Assembly (NCBI GenBank): GCA_963422415.1
Contig: OY729430.1
Span: 1,426,001-1,490,000 of the forward strand
Length of the DNA: 64,000 nt
Source: Bin34 sp963422415
GTDB lineage: Bacteria > Chloroflexota > Anaerolineae > Caldilineales > Caldilineaceae
Reading direction: 5' to 3'
The position numbers were made by a program, and so were the translations under genes. Below the pieces are notes generated by a model. It worked only from the letters and a program-made list of their open reading frames with translations. It had not been told where the DNA came from and made no database searches. Each line of letters starts with the position of its first letter. The stretch's first letter is position 1. Below, piece after piece: positions 52,573 to 61,404 of this stretch.

Positions 52573-54033
52573 ATGGGATTCCTCGTGCCGGGCCTGTGGG
52601 GGGCAGACAAACCTTGGCTGGGATATTTTCTGCTGCGACTGCAGGACATGCTGTTGACCCTGCTGTCCTTTGGCCTGGCGTACATCGTACGCTATCGGCT
52701 GGAATGGTTCGTGGAAGTGGAGCCGGTGCACAGCCAGGCGTTTGGGGTGTATTGGCCCTCGGCGCTCACTCTGTTGTTGATTCAGCCCCTGGTGTTCCAG
52801 TTGGCGGGCGTCTACCGGCAGCGACGGCTGGACAATGGACTGGGGGAAATCTTCACGGTGGCCAGCGCCAGCACTTTGAGCATTGTCCTGCTCATCATTT
52901 TCCAGTTGTTCTTCAATCCTCTGCTCTACAGCCGTCTGGTCTTTCTGTACACGGCCTGCGGCATGGCGTTTCTAATCGGCCTGTCCCGCCTCGTCGTGCG
53001 GCGTCTGCGCCGGTATGCACACCACAGGGGAGTGGGCAATGAACGGGTGCTGCTGGTGGGAACCGGAGAGTACGGACGCATGGTCATGCGCAACATCGTG
53101 GCCCGACCCGAGCTGGGCTGGGAGCTGCTGGGATTCCTCGACGAAGAGGGAGGGCAGGACAAGGGGGGCATTGGCCGCTTCAAGATGCTGGGGCCCATCA
53201 GCCACTTGACCCGCGTGGTGGAGGAATTGCACCCCGACCGGATTATCATTTGCCTCTCCTGGCGCAATTACGGCTTGGTCGAGAAGACTCTCCAATTCTG
53301 CCTAGATCGGGAAGTGCCCGCGCAGGTGGTCCCCAATCTCTTCCAGGTGACCCGCCGCCAGATCAAGCTGGAGACCCTCAACGGAGTGCCGCTGCTCAGC
53401 GTGCAGCCCCTTTCGCTGGCCGGTTGGAACTATCTGTTGAAGCGGCTGCTGGACATGGCGTTGCTGCTGCTGGTTTCCCTGCCCTCGGCGTTGTTGGGAT
53501 TCCTGGTGGCCTTGGCGATCTGGATCGAATCCCGCGGTCCAGTTTTCTATTCTCAGATACGCGTGGGGCGCAACCAACAGCCATTTCGGGTGTACAAGTT
53601 CCGCTCCATGATCCTCGGGGCCGAAGGCAGGCAAGAGGAGTTGGAAAGTCTGGAAGATCTGGATACGGCTTCGGATCGTTTCTTCAAGATCAAGGACGAT
53701 CCCCGGTGCACGCGGGTCGGGCGGGTGCTGCGCAGTTTCAGTCTGGATGAGATACCCCAAGTCCTCAACGTGCTACGCGGCGAGATGAGCTTCGTTGGTC
53801 CCCGGCCCGCCCTGCCCAAGGAGGTGGAGAAATACAAGGACTGGCATCTGAAACGGCTTGCCGTGTTGCCGGGCATCACGGGGCTGTGGCAGGTGTCGGG
53901 TCGTAGTGACCTGACCTTTGGCGAAATGGTGCTGTTGGACATCTATTACGCCGAAAACTGGAACTTGGCATTGGACTTGGAGATCGCCTTGCGCACCATT
54001 CCTGCCGTGTTGCTGCGCCGGGGGGCCTATTGA
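52573..54033 (+). CDS. Polyprenyl-phosphate glycosylphosphotransferase (WbaP/exopolysaccharide type)
   Basis: 486 residues. Four hydrophobic segments in the first ~140 residues, then a Rossmann-like CoA-binding-type domain (VLLVGTGEYGRMVMRNI), another membrane hairpin (LLLLVSLPSALLGFLVAL), and the catalytic sugar-transferase domain with QIRVGRNQQPFRVYKFRSM, FSLDEIPQVLNVLRGEMSF, GPRPALP and LPGITGLWQVSGR. It moves a sugar-1-phosphate (glucose, galactose or similar) onto undecaprenyl phosphate to start a repeat unit or glycolipid. It starts 5 bases after the GT4 gene. Together with the WecA/MraY-like gene at 56776 it gives the cluster two possible initiating transferases. Confidence 0.92.
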   Translation: MGFLVPGLWGADKPWLGYFLLRLQDMLLTLLSFGLAYIVRYRLEWFVEVEPVHSQAFGVYWPSALTLLLIQPLVFQLAGVYRQRRLDNGLGEIFTVASASTLSIVLLIIFQLFFNPLLYSRLVFLYTACGMAFLIGLSRLVVRRLRRYAHHRGVGNERVLLVGTGEYGRMVMRNIVARPELGWELLGFLDEEGGQDKGGIGRFKMLGPISHLTRVVEELHPDRIIICLSWRNYGLVEKTLQFCLDREVPAQVVPNLFQVTRRQIKLETLNGVPLLSVQPLSLAGWNYLLKRLLDMALLLLVSLPSALLGFLVALAIWIESRGPVFYSQIRVGRNQQPFRVYKFRSMILGAEGRQEELESLEDLDTASDRFFKIKDDPRCTRVGRVLRSFSLDEIPQVLNVLRGEMSFVGPRPALPKEVEKYKDWHLKRLAVLPGITGLWQVSGRSDLTFGEMVLLDIYYAENWNLALDLEIALRTIPAVLLRRGAY

Positions 54034-54100
54034 TGGATGCCACAATCTCTCTGCCGTCCAGTCGGGCGGCGTCTGACTTTACAAGGGTCTTCGGTACGTC

Positions 54101-55234
54101 ATGCGCGTGTTGATTCTCATGTCCGATACCGGTGGGGGCCATCGCAGCTGCGCCATTGCCTTGCAGCAGGAATTTGCGCGCTTGCCGGCAGGGGACCACC
54201 AAGTGGATTTCATTGATGTCTACCGCTTTTGCACCCCCCGTCCCTTTTGCTATTTGCCGGATGCCTATCCCCTAGTGATAAACCACTGGCCGACCCTGTG
54301 GCAGTGGATGTTCGAGACCTACGGCCCGATGGTCACCGAAGAGCGCATGGCCTCTCTCTGGTCCGGGTACTGTCAACCCTATTTTGCCCTTCTGTTGGAG
54401 CGATTCCGACCGGATCTCATTGTGACCGTCAATCCGCTGCTGCTGGCCGTGCTGTTCCGTGTCCTGGATTCGCTGGGTAGCTCCATCCCGGTGGCTTCCG
54501 TCGTGTCCGACTTGGTTGCACCCCATGCCTCTTGGTTCCATCCACGCTTGGACCTGGCTTTTGTACCTACCTCCTCGGGAGCTGCCGCGGCTCGGCGGAC
54601 GGGCGTTCCCGCGCCCGCCATTCGGGTATATGGCCTGCCGGTGCGCCGGGAATTCATAGAGGCAGAGCGCAACAAGCCGCGGGTCAAGGCCGCCTTGGGC
54701 TTCCAGCCGGATTTGCCGCTGCTGCTGGTGACCGGAGGCGGCGAAGGCATGGGTTCCAACTACCCGTTGCTGCTCCGGCTGCGGGCGGCGGTGGCCACTG
54801 GCAGCCTGCCGGATCTGCAGGTGGCCGTCATCTGCGGCCGCAACGAAGAGCAGCACAAGCTGTTGCAGGCCCGCTTCGGGGATCCGAAAGTGCGTATACT
54901 CAGCTACGTGGACAACATGCACGAGTGGATGGCGGCCAGTGACGTGGCCATTACCAAGGCGGGACCCAACACCATTATGGAGGCGGCGACCATGGGCCTG
55001 CCGCTGATCGTCAGCAGCTTCATTCCGGGCCAGGAAAAATACAATCCAGCCTTTGTACATCAGCGTCGCCTCGGCTGTTTCGCCGCCAATGTCGAAGCGC
55101 AGTTGGATGTGCTCACGGACTGGTTGGGGAACCGGGATGTGCTGACCCAGCTCTCTTGCCAGGCGTCCGCCGCGGCCACCACGTCGGCGGGCACCCTGAT
55201 TGTACGAGAGCTGGTGCTGCGCTATGCCGGATAA
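54101..55234 (+). CDS. MGDG-synthase-like glycosyltransferase (GT28 type)
   Basis: 377 residues. The N-terminal MGDG_synth-like domain shows LILMSDTGGGHRSCAIAL and a DVYRFCTPRPF segment; the C-terminal half has the GT28 nucleotide-sugar site (VTGGGEGMGS, VAVICGRNEEQHKLL, LSYVDNMHEWMAASDVAITKAGPNTIMEA). Such enzymes put one or more hexoses on diacylglycerol, producing membrane glycolipids. Start ATG at 54101. Its place in the cluster suggests that a glycolipid anchor or membrane glycolipid is made alongside the polymer. A processive diglucosyl-diacylglycerol synthase is an alternative. Confidence 0.88.
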   Translation: MRVLILMSDTGGGHRSCAIALQQEFARLPAGDHQVDFIDVYRFCTPRPFCYLPDAYPLVINHWPTLWQWMFETYGPMVTEERMASLWSGYCQPYFALLLERFRPDLIVTVNPLLLAVLFRVLDSLGSSIPVASVVSDLVAPHASWFHPRLDLAFVPTSSGAAAARRTGVPAPAIRVYGLPVRREFIEAERNKPRVKAALGFQPDLPLLLVTGGGEGMGSNYPLLLRLRAAVATGSLPDLQVAVICGRNEEQHKLLQARFGDPKVRILSYVDNMHEWMAASDVAITKAGPNTIMEAATMGLPLIVSSFIPGQEKYNPAFVHQRRLGCFAANVEAQLDVLTDWLGNRDVLTQLSCQASAAATTSAGTLIVRELVLRYAG

Positions 55235-55442
55235 GGTTGCGCCGGGCTCTGTGGGATTCCAATTTCCGGCACGCCGACGGGCAGCCCGACCCTGTGCCAC
55301 GCTCGAGACGGCTTCAGGTCTATGCTAAAATCCGATCCCGGATGCGCTGGACTGTGCTGGATATTGACAGCAGGGTGCTCAAGGGGCTCTGGGGCCACTG
55401 CGGAGATCATACAGGCCTCTCGTGCAGACGATCGGAAGAGGC

Positions 55443-56162
55443 ATGAATCGCAGCCAGCTTGTCTTTGTCATCATCGTCAATGCACTCTTTACGCTTCTGA
55501 TCGCCTCCATCGCGTATCTACTCTACGAATTGCGGCGGCCCGCTATCCAAGTTCCCGTTGTGCTGGCGGTGGCAACCCCAGCTTCCACCGTGGAACAGGA
55601 CGTCGTGGAGGTGCCGATCGCGGACCTCACTCCCGCGACTGTGCCGGCAGAGGCGTCGATCGCGGACCGCACCTACACGATTCGGGAAGGTGACACCTTG
55701 GGGGCCATCGCCGCTCTCTTCGGCGTGAAGCAAAGCTCCCTGGCGGCGCTCAATGGCATCTCCAACCCCAATCTCATTGTGCCGGGCCAAACCTTGGCCA
55801 TTCCCGATTTCACCGGTGGGATGGATGCCAACGATCCGGCGCTGCCGGATGCCACCGATCTAGAGATCCAAGTCTTGAATCCAGGCCTGTACGCGCAAGA
55901 GACCATTGTCATCGTCAATGTACAGCATCCTTCGATAGATCTCAGCGCCTGGTCTGTGGTAACAAGAGAGGACGGAGCCTACCAGTTCCCCCAGATTCCG
56001 CCCTTGCTGCGGGGCGAGAGCATCCGCCTGTTTTCCCGCGCGGGCGTTGACACCGCCTATGACAAGCACTGGGGCCGCACCCCCACCATTTGGGGATCCG
56101 GCACGACCATTTCCCTGCACGATCCGAATGGCGCCGAGGTGCTCAGCATCATCGTGTCCTAG
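55443..56162 (+). CDS. Membrane-anchored LysM and lamin-tail domain protein
   Basis: 239 residues. One N-terminal membrane helix (about residues 5-27, LVFVIIVNALFTLLIASIAYL) places the rest outside the cell. A spacer of ~45 residues is followed by a LysM domain at about 76-122 (YTIREGDTLGAIAALFGV, LNGISNPNLIVPGQTLAIPD), which binds peptidoglycan or chitin-like glycan, and a C-terminal lamin-tail domain (about 137-235; LEIQVLNPG, IDLSAWSVV, FSRAGVDTAYDKHWG). ATG at 55443 has GAAGAGG upstream. It sits inside the glycan cluster and may tether surface structures. Confidence 0.85.
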   Translation: MNRSQLVFVIIVNALFTLLIASIAYLLYELRRPAIQVPVVLAVATPASTVEQDVVEVPIADLTPATVPAEASIADRTYTIREGDTLGAIAALFGVKQSSLAALNGISNPNLIVPGQTLAIPDFTGGMDANDPALPDATDLEIQVLNPGLYAQETIVIVNVQHPSIDLSAWSVVTREDGAYQFPQIPPLLRGESIRLFSRAGVDTAYDKHWGRTPTIWGSGTTISLHDPNGAEVLSIIVS

Positions 56163-56173
56163 CACTCCAAGGT

Positions 56174-56683
56174 ATGGAAATAGTGACTACAGCATCAGAA
56201 GAACAAAAACCCGACAGCAAGGCCACACCGGTCTCCGACACACGGGATGGCTCTCGATCGAAGCTGCGCCCCGGCCGCGGGCGACGCAATGGCCAAGGTC
56301 GGGGACGGCGCAACCGGAACAATCCCCAAGGCCGCGGCCCGGCCCAGAGCAAAGGCAGCCGCCCAAGCGGAGGGGAGAACAGATCGAGATCCCGGGAAGA
56401 AAGAAAGGAAGGGAGAGGTGGCCGGAATCGCCGCCCTGCGGATCAGGGCGGCAATCGCAGTCGGCGAGGCGGCCGGCGGTCCGGTCCGAAGGGAGCTGAC
56501 AGGATCAAGCAGCGTGAAGCCTTGGCCCCGGATCCGGATTATGCAGAACCTACCGCCGTATTCATTCACCAGTCCACGCGCTACGCCGTCAGTCGGGAGC
56601 CCGATTACGGCATGGGCCAGCGGCCCCACTGGTTTGTGCGTTGGGAGGACGACTTCGATCAAGGCCACGATTATGACCGCTAG
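56174..56683 (+). CDS. Arg/Gly-rich basic protein of unknown function
   Basis: 169 residues. The first ~110 residues are low-complexity and very basic (repeated RGRRN, GRG, RRNRNN, RSGPKG), as in RG-rich RNA-binding tails. The last ~55 residues are more ordered (FIHQSTRYAVSREPDYGMG, HWFVRWEDDFDQGHDYD) and acidic at the end. No family is recognised. It begins 11 bases after the LysM protein stop, which argues for a real co-transcribed gene, but an alternative long frame overlaps the basic part. Likely cytoplasmic nucleic-acid binding, by composition only. Confidence 0.6.
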   Translation: MEIVTTASEEQKPDSKATPVSDTRDGSRSKLRPGRGRRNGQGRGRRNRNNPQGRGPAQSKGSRPSGGENRSRSREERKEGRGGRNRRPADQGGNRSRRGGRRSGPKGADRIKQREALAPDPDYAEPTAVFIHQSTRYAVSREPDYGMGQRPHWFVRWEDDFDQGHDYDR

Positions 56684-56775
56684 ATCGCGATAGCAATGCG
56701 GGCTGGGTGCGCGCGCCCCGGCCGAAAGCGGGATCCCGACTGGACGCCTCGGATCCGGCGAGTCTTGGCTGAGAC

Positions 56776-57894
56776 ATGCCTTCCTATCCCTTCTACATGG
56801 CGCTGGGAGCGTTGGCCTTGCTGGTCAGCTTGCTTCTTACGCCTCTCGGTTCCTATCTGGGCCACCGCTGGCAAATGGTGGATCAACCTGGTCCGCGGCG
56901 GCGGCATGCAGGTGCGGTGCCGCGGACCGGGGGCATTGCCCTGTGGTGTTCCTTTCTGCTGGTGCTCGGCGCGTATCTGCTGGTACCGCGGGTCACGGCC
57001 ATTGAGGAGCAGGCCTGGTTTCCTGTCAGTCAGGATCCACGGGAAATGCGGCGGGTCTTGGCCCTGATGGGCGGAGCGCTTTTCTGCGGTCTGGTGGGGC
57101 TGGCGGATGACAAGTGGGATCTCAATGCGCGGTACCAGTACTTGGCCCAGTTTCTGGCGGCCCTCATTGCCATGGGAGGCCTCATCTTCATCAAGGACGT
57201 CAACAACCCCTTTCAGACCGGTTTGCTGTGGAGTCCTGAAGGGTTCCCTTGGTGGTTGGTCTTTCTCTTGACGACCTTCTGGTTCATGGGATGCATGAAC
57301 ACGGTCAATTTCCTGGATGGGCTGAATGGGTTGGCGGCCGGGGTGGTGGCCATTCTAGCCGGGGTGTTGATCGTGCACATGCTGGTGATCCTGCCGGAGC
57401 CCCAGGCCAGTGTAGCCGTGCTACCCACGATTCTGCTGGGTTCCCTCTTGGGGTTTCTTTGTTTCAATCTGGCCCGCCGCAGTCCTTTCATGGGCAGCAG
57501 CGGCAGCTTCTTTCTGGGGTTCGCGGCCGCCGCCATCGGCATTGTGGGCGGCGCCAAGATAGCGACCGTGACCATGGTGTTGGGTCTGCCCATTGTGGAT
57601 GTGGCCTGGCTGATATACAGCCGCATCCGGCGTGGTCTGGCTCCCTGGCATGCCGGCCGGGATCATTTGCACTTCATTCTGCTGGACCAGGGCGTGCCCG
57701 AACGTCTCATCGTCCTAGCCTACTACTTGTACTGCGGTCTCTTTGGTCTGCTGACCCTGACCCTCGACGATCGCCTGAACAAGCTGCTGGCCCTGATCGG
57801 GCTGTCTGCCGTGGCCATCGTGGTAATGGCCCGACTGGGGCGTGACTACGGCCAGCAGGCGGCGGATCCCCAGGATCCCCCCGCCAACTGTTAG
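56776..57894 (+). CDS. WecA/TagO/MraY-family transferase with altered Asp motif
   Basis: 372 residues with about ten membrane helices. It belongs to the polyprenyl-phosphate N-acetylhexosamine-1-phosphate transferases: GLADDKWDLN with Asp111/112/115, NTVNFLDGLNGLAAG with N175 and D181, and HAGRDHLHFILLDQG near 296. The third acidic motif, normally FMGDxGS, reads FMGSSGS here (239-244), so a conserved metal-site Asp is Ser. Activity may be lost or the protein may use another ligand. It closes the glycan cluster; its stop overlaps the dnaA stop on the opposite strand. Confidence 0.88.
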   Translation: MPSYPFYMALGALALLVSLLLTPLGSYLGHRWQMVDQPGPRRRHAGAVPRTGGIALWCSFLLVLGAYLLVPRVTAIEEQAWFPVSQDPREMRRVLALMGGALFCGLVGLADDKWDLNARYQYLAQFLAALIAMGGLIFIKDVNNPFQTGLLWSPEGFPWWLVFLLTTFWFMGCMNTVNFLDGLNGLAAGVVAILAGVLIVHMLVILPEPQASVAVLPTILLGSLLGFLCFNLARRSPFMGSSGSFFLGFAAAAIGIVGGAKIATVTMVLGLPIVDVAWLIYSRIRRGLAPWHAGRDHLHFILLDQGVPERLIVLAYYLYCGLFGLLTLTLDDRLNKLLALIGLSAVAIVVMARLGRDYGQQAADPQDPPANC

Positions 57895-59261
57895 ACGGGA
57901 ACGCTCAGCTGGCGGCGGATTTCGGCCAGTTCGTCCGCCAACTTATGGTCTTCGGTCAGCTGCGCCGCAATGCGGGCCACGCCGTGACTCACGGTCTTGG
58001 GGTCGCGCCCCCCCAGCAGGGCGCCAATCTTGGGCATGGAGACTTGCCCGTCATGACGCAGCAGATACATGGCTATCTGCCTGGCATGGGCCAGGATTTT
58101 CTTGCGCGATGGACCGCAAAGACCATCCATGTCCAAGGCAAAGAAGGCGACAATCGTCTCCAGAACGGCCTCCGGCTCCCAATTTTTCTCGCGCGGCACC
58201 AAGCTGCTCAGACAGTCCATCACCTGCCGTTCCGTCAAGGGGGCCTGATTCTGGGAATGCACCAGATTGAGCTGATGCAGGACTCCTTCCAGCACCCGTA
58301 CATTGTCCTGAATGTGCTGGGCGATAAGGTGCAGGAGCGACATCGGAATGTCATATCCGTACAGGCCTACCTTTTGCTGCAGAATGGCCAGCCGGGTTTC
58401 ATATTCGGGGTGGTTGATGTCCACGGTCAGCCCGCCCTCGAACCGGCTGATCAACCGCTGTTCCAGCCCTTGAATGTTCTTGGGCGGGCAATCGCTCGTG
58501 AGGACTACCCGCTTGCCCTGCTCGAACAGCTCCGTGAAGGTGAAGAAAAATTCCTCCTGGGTGCGTTCCCGCCCGCCCAGAAACTGAATGTCGTCCAGCA
58601 GCAACAGATCCACATCCCGATATCGGGACCGGAAGCGCTCCATCTGCTGCGTGCGGATGGAGGCGACCAGATTGTTCAGAAACTGTTCGGTCGTGCAGAG
58701 TCCGATGCGGGCTCCGGTGGCCTGCACCTCATGTCCGATGGCATGCAGCAGGTGAGTCTTGCCCAAGCCCACGTTGCCGTAGATATACAGCGGCATGTAG
58801 ATGCTCACGGGGTTGCTTGCCAAGGATTGGGCCGCCGCCCAAGCCAGTTGATTGTGCTCCCCTCTGACAAACTGATCGAAGGTGAAGTACGGGTTCAGCT
58901 TGGTCTTGGTGTCGAAACTGCGGAATTCCGCGGATTCTCCCTCCGCCGACCGTTGGCTTAGCGCCTCGAGCGGAGTCAAGGCCTCGGGATTTTCCGCGGG
59001 CGGAGAACCTACGAAAAAGCTGACTTGAACTGCCTGTCCCAAGGCTTGGGACAGGCTGCGCTTGATTGTGGACCGATACTTGTCGTTCAGAAAGGTAAGG
59101 GCCAAGGCATGGGGCACCCGAACCAGCAACTCGCCGTCTTCACAAGCAAAAAGGTTGCTCTGGCTGACGTACACATCGAACTCCTCGGGGGTCAGTTTCA
59201 GCCCCAGTTCTGTCTGTGTGGACGTCCATGCTTGCTCAGCCTGTGCGTGGGTTATGGACAC
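57891..59261 (-). CDS. dnaA: Chromosomal replication initiator DnaA
   Basis: 456 residues with all four domains: a short N-terminal domain I, a linker, the AAA+ domain with Walker A YGNVGLGKTH (161-170), Walker B LLLLDDIQFLGG and the sensor segment LTSDCPPKNI, and the C-terminal DNA-binding domain with the DnaA signature GGRDPKTVSHGVARIA. It binds DnaA boxes and opens the origin. The usual neighbours dnaN, recF and gyrB are absent: downstream is the convergent WecA-like gene, upstream (170 bases) a sugar isomerase on the same strand. No exact TTATNCACA box was found in the short upstream gap. Confidence 0.96.
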   Translation of the reverse strand: MSITHAQAEQAWTSTQTELGLKLTPEEFDVYVSQSNLFACEDGELLVRVPHALALTFLNDKYRSTIKRSLSQALGQAVQVSFFVGSPPAENPEALTPLEALSQRSAEGESAEFRSFDTKTKLNPYFTFDQFVRGEHNQLAWAAAQSLASNPVSIYMPLYIYGNVGLGKTHLLHAIGHEVQATGARIGLCTTEQFLNNLVASIRTQQMERFRSRYRDVDLLLLDDIQFLGGRERTQEEFFFTFTELFEQGKRVVLTSDCPPKNIQGLEQRLISRFEGGLTVDINHPEYETRLAILQQKVGLYGYDIPMSLLHLIAQHIQDNVRVLEGVLHQLNLVHSQNQAPLTERQVMDCLSSLVPREKNWEPEAVLETIVAFFALDMDGLCGPSRKKILAHARQIAMYLLRHDGQVSMPKIGALLGGRDPKTVSHGVARIAAQLTEDHKLADELAEIRRQLSVPV

Positions 59262-59431
59262 TGTATTGACTTCTCTGGATAGGGCGGCAGTAGTGGGCGT
59301 TGGGTTCAGTCACATGTTTCCAAGGCAGGGGTGCGGGTGAGCCAGGAAAAGGGACTTGACCGAGTTGATGGAAGATGCTATCACAATCCGCAAGGCTGAC
59401 CAATTCATCTTGGGATTGGGACAGGGCAGGG

Positions 59432-60250
59432 CTACCGCAGCCAGTCCAGGATGACCTCCGCATGCTGAGGCAAGGCGACTTCAGGCTCCTCGATATCGGG
59501 GTGCCACTTCTTTTCCCATTCGGCGCTGTAGCATCCGCTATACCCTTGGGATTCCAGCAGCTCCACAATCTCCTGATTGGGCACGTCGCCCTGCCCCATC
59601 AAGGCCAGGACAAAGCTGCCGTCCGGCCGATGCCGGGCGTCCTTGAGGTGTACGTGCGCGACCCGGCCCCCGAGATAACCCCAGGTGTCGGCCACGCTTT
59701 CTCCCATGCGCCAAGGGTGGTGCACGTCCCAGACCGCCTGTACATGGCGGGACGGCACTTGGTCCAAGACCGCGGCTACGTCCTGGCCCTTGCAAAAGGC
59801 GTCATGTGTCTCCAGCAGAATGGTAATGTTGGCGGCTTCCGCCACGGGCACGAGGCGATTCAGACTCTGTGCCACCCAGTCAATGCTCTGCTCCATGGTG
59901 CAGCCTGCCGCCGTGTTGCCGCCGAAGGTACGCACAAAGGGTACCTTCAGCGCGGCGGCCAAGTGGATGTACGCCTCCAATTCCCGCTCGCATCCGGAAC
60001 GCTCCGCGGCGTCGCGGGCCGTGAAGCGCGTGGAAGCGCCAAGGCCGATGGCCTGCAACCCGCGTCGGGCCATGACATCCCGGATCCGCTGTCGCTGGCT
60101 TTCCGCCAGATCGGCGGGAATAATCCCATCGTCCAGGAGCCGGATTTCCAGCCCCCCATATCCATGGGCCACCGCGGCGTCGGCCGCCTGCTCCAGCGTC
60201 CAATCGGGACAGCCCAGCGTACTGAACATCAATCGTGGATTTCCGGCCAT
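59432..60250 (-). CDS. Sugar phosphate isomerase/epimerase (xylose-isomerase-like TIM barrel)
   Basis: 272 residues, AP-endonuclease-2-type TIM barrel. Metal-site segments include ILLETHDAF (Glu), WDVHHPW (Asp/His), AHVHLKDAR (His) and a C-terminal SAEWEKKWHP (Glu). Members convert or epimerise keto-sugars, inosose or hydroxypyruvate. It is the last gene of a minus-strand operon with two Gfo/Idh dehydrogenases, a MetE-like protein and a flavin oxidoreductase. The gap to the upstream gene is 43 bases. Together they suggest stepwise oxidation and isomerisation of a sugar or cyclitol. Confidence 0.88.
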   Translation of the reverse strand: MAGNPRLMFSTLGCPDWTLEQAADAAVAHGYGGLEIRLLDDGIIPADLAESQRQRIRDVMARRGLQAIGLGASTRFTARDAAERSGCERELEAYIHLAAALKVPFVRTFGGNTAAGCTMEQSIDWVAQSLNRLVPVAEAANITILLETHDAFCKGQDVAAVLDQVPSRHVQAVWDVHHPWRMGESVADTWGYLGGRVAHVHLKDARHRPDGSFVLALMGQGDVPNQEIVELLESQGYSGCYSAEWEKKWHPDIEEPEVALPQHAEVILDWLR

Positions 60251-60293
60251 GTTTCCTTCCTTGACTTCGGGGTTCGCGCTGCAACGGCCATGA

Positions 60294-61334
60294 CTAGACG
60301 GGCGAAAGTGCGTGGCACTTCTCCTGCAGCTGAATCACCCGCAAGACGCTTTCCGGCGTGATCACGAGGGGCGCTCCCTGCCGCAGGGTCCGATAGAGGT
60401 CCCGGTAGTACTGGAGATAGGCTTGATCATGGGATTGGTCCGGCTGCCAGCTGTCATCCTGCCAAGGAATGTCGTCCCGGTTGTAGGACCTGTTCGGAGT
60501 GGGCCGCGTGTCCAGGGTGCGCGGCGGCAGGTTCTGGGGATCATAGTATTTCCAGCGCAGGGCGCCGCGGTGGCCCCATAGCCCGCCTTGAGTGCCCATG
60601 ACGTTCCAACTCTCTCCGGGGAAGGCGCAGGCGCTGGAAATCTCGATGTCCACGGTGGGCTGGCCCTCAGCCTTGATCACCAGCTTCACGTGGTCGTCCG
60701 CATCGCCCAGCGAAATGGTCTTCTCCAACTGGCAGAACACTTCCGGTTCGGCGGGGCCAAAGAGCTGAAGGGCTTGGTCCAGGTAGTGGGGGCCCGTGTT
60801 GTTGAGTGTGCCGCCGCCGTATCGCTTGAGCGTCTGCCAGTCCCACCTGCGGCCAAACTTGTGCTCGGTCATCCGAATCTGCACGATGCGGCCCAGAATG
60901 CCGGAGGCCAGGATCTCCTGCACCTTGCGGAAATCCGGATTGTATCGGCGTTGCTGAAAAATGGACAGTGCCTGATCGCTTTGCCGCGCGGCTTCCACCA
61001 TGCGCTGCGCGGCCGGCAGCGAGTCTGCCATGGGCTTCTCACACACTACATGTCGACCCGCCTGCAGCGCCTGCACCGTCAGGTCGGCATGCAGAAAACT
61101 GGGCAATGCGATGACCACCAGCTCCACGCGGTCGTTGTCGAGGAGACCGCTGAAGCTCTCGTAGCTCGCACAATCGAAGGTATTCTCGGCTTCCCGGCGG
61201 CGCGTCATCTCGGCATCGGCTACGGCGGCCACCTGAAATTGTTCCGGCAGTTCCTTTAACAGGCTGGCGTGAATCTGCCAGCCGCTGCGGCCCAGTCCGG
61301 CAATGCCAACTTGAATGGGGGGGTCTGTCACCAT
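60294..61334 (-). CDS. Gfo/Idh/MocA family oxidoreductase
   Basis: 346 residues. Rossmann motif GIAGLGRSGWQIHA near the N-terminus, EKP motif VVCEKPMADS with the catalytic Lys, and the long central segment LNNTGPHYLDQALQLFG with the active-site His. ATG at 61334 is preceded by GAGGAGAGG. NAD(P)-dependent dehydrogenase of a sugar or polyol. A second, more diverged member is directly upstream (70-base gap); co-occurrence of two such enzymes with a TIM-barrel isomerase is typical of inositol-like and deoxy-sugar pathways. Confidence 0.9.
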   Translation of the reverse strand: MVTDPPIQVGIAGLGRSGWQIHASLLKELPEQFQVAAVADAEMTRRREAENTFDCASYESFSGLLDNDRVELVVIALPSFLHADLTVQALQAGRHVVCEKPMADSLPAAQRMVEAARQSDQALSIFQQRRYNPDFRKVQEILASGILGRIVQIRMTEHKFGRRWDWQTLKRYGGGTLNNTGPHYLDQALQLFGPAEPEVFCQLEKTISLGDADDHVKLVIKAEGQPTVDIEISSACAFPGESWNVMGTQGGLWGHRGALRWKYYDPQNLPPRTLDTRPTPNRSYNRDDIPWQDDSWQPDQSHDQAYLQYYRDLYRTLRQGAPLVITPESVLRVIQLQEKCHALSPV

Positions 61335-61404
61335 GATCCTCTCCTCTTTGCATTCGGGATCCAAGGTGATGAACTCTCTGCCGGGGGCAGGAGCCATCGG
61401 TCGA

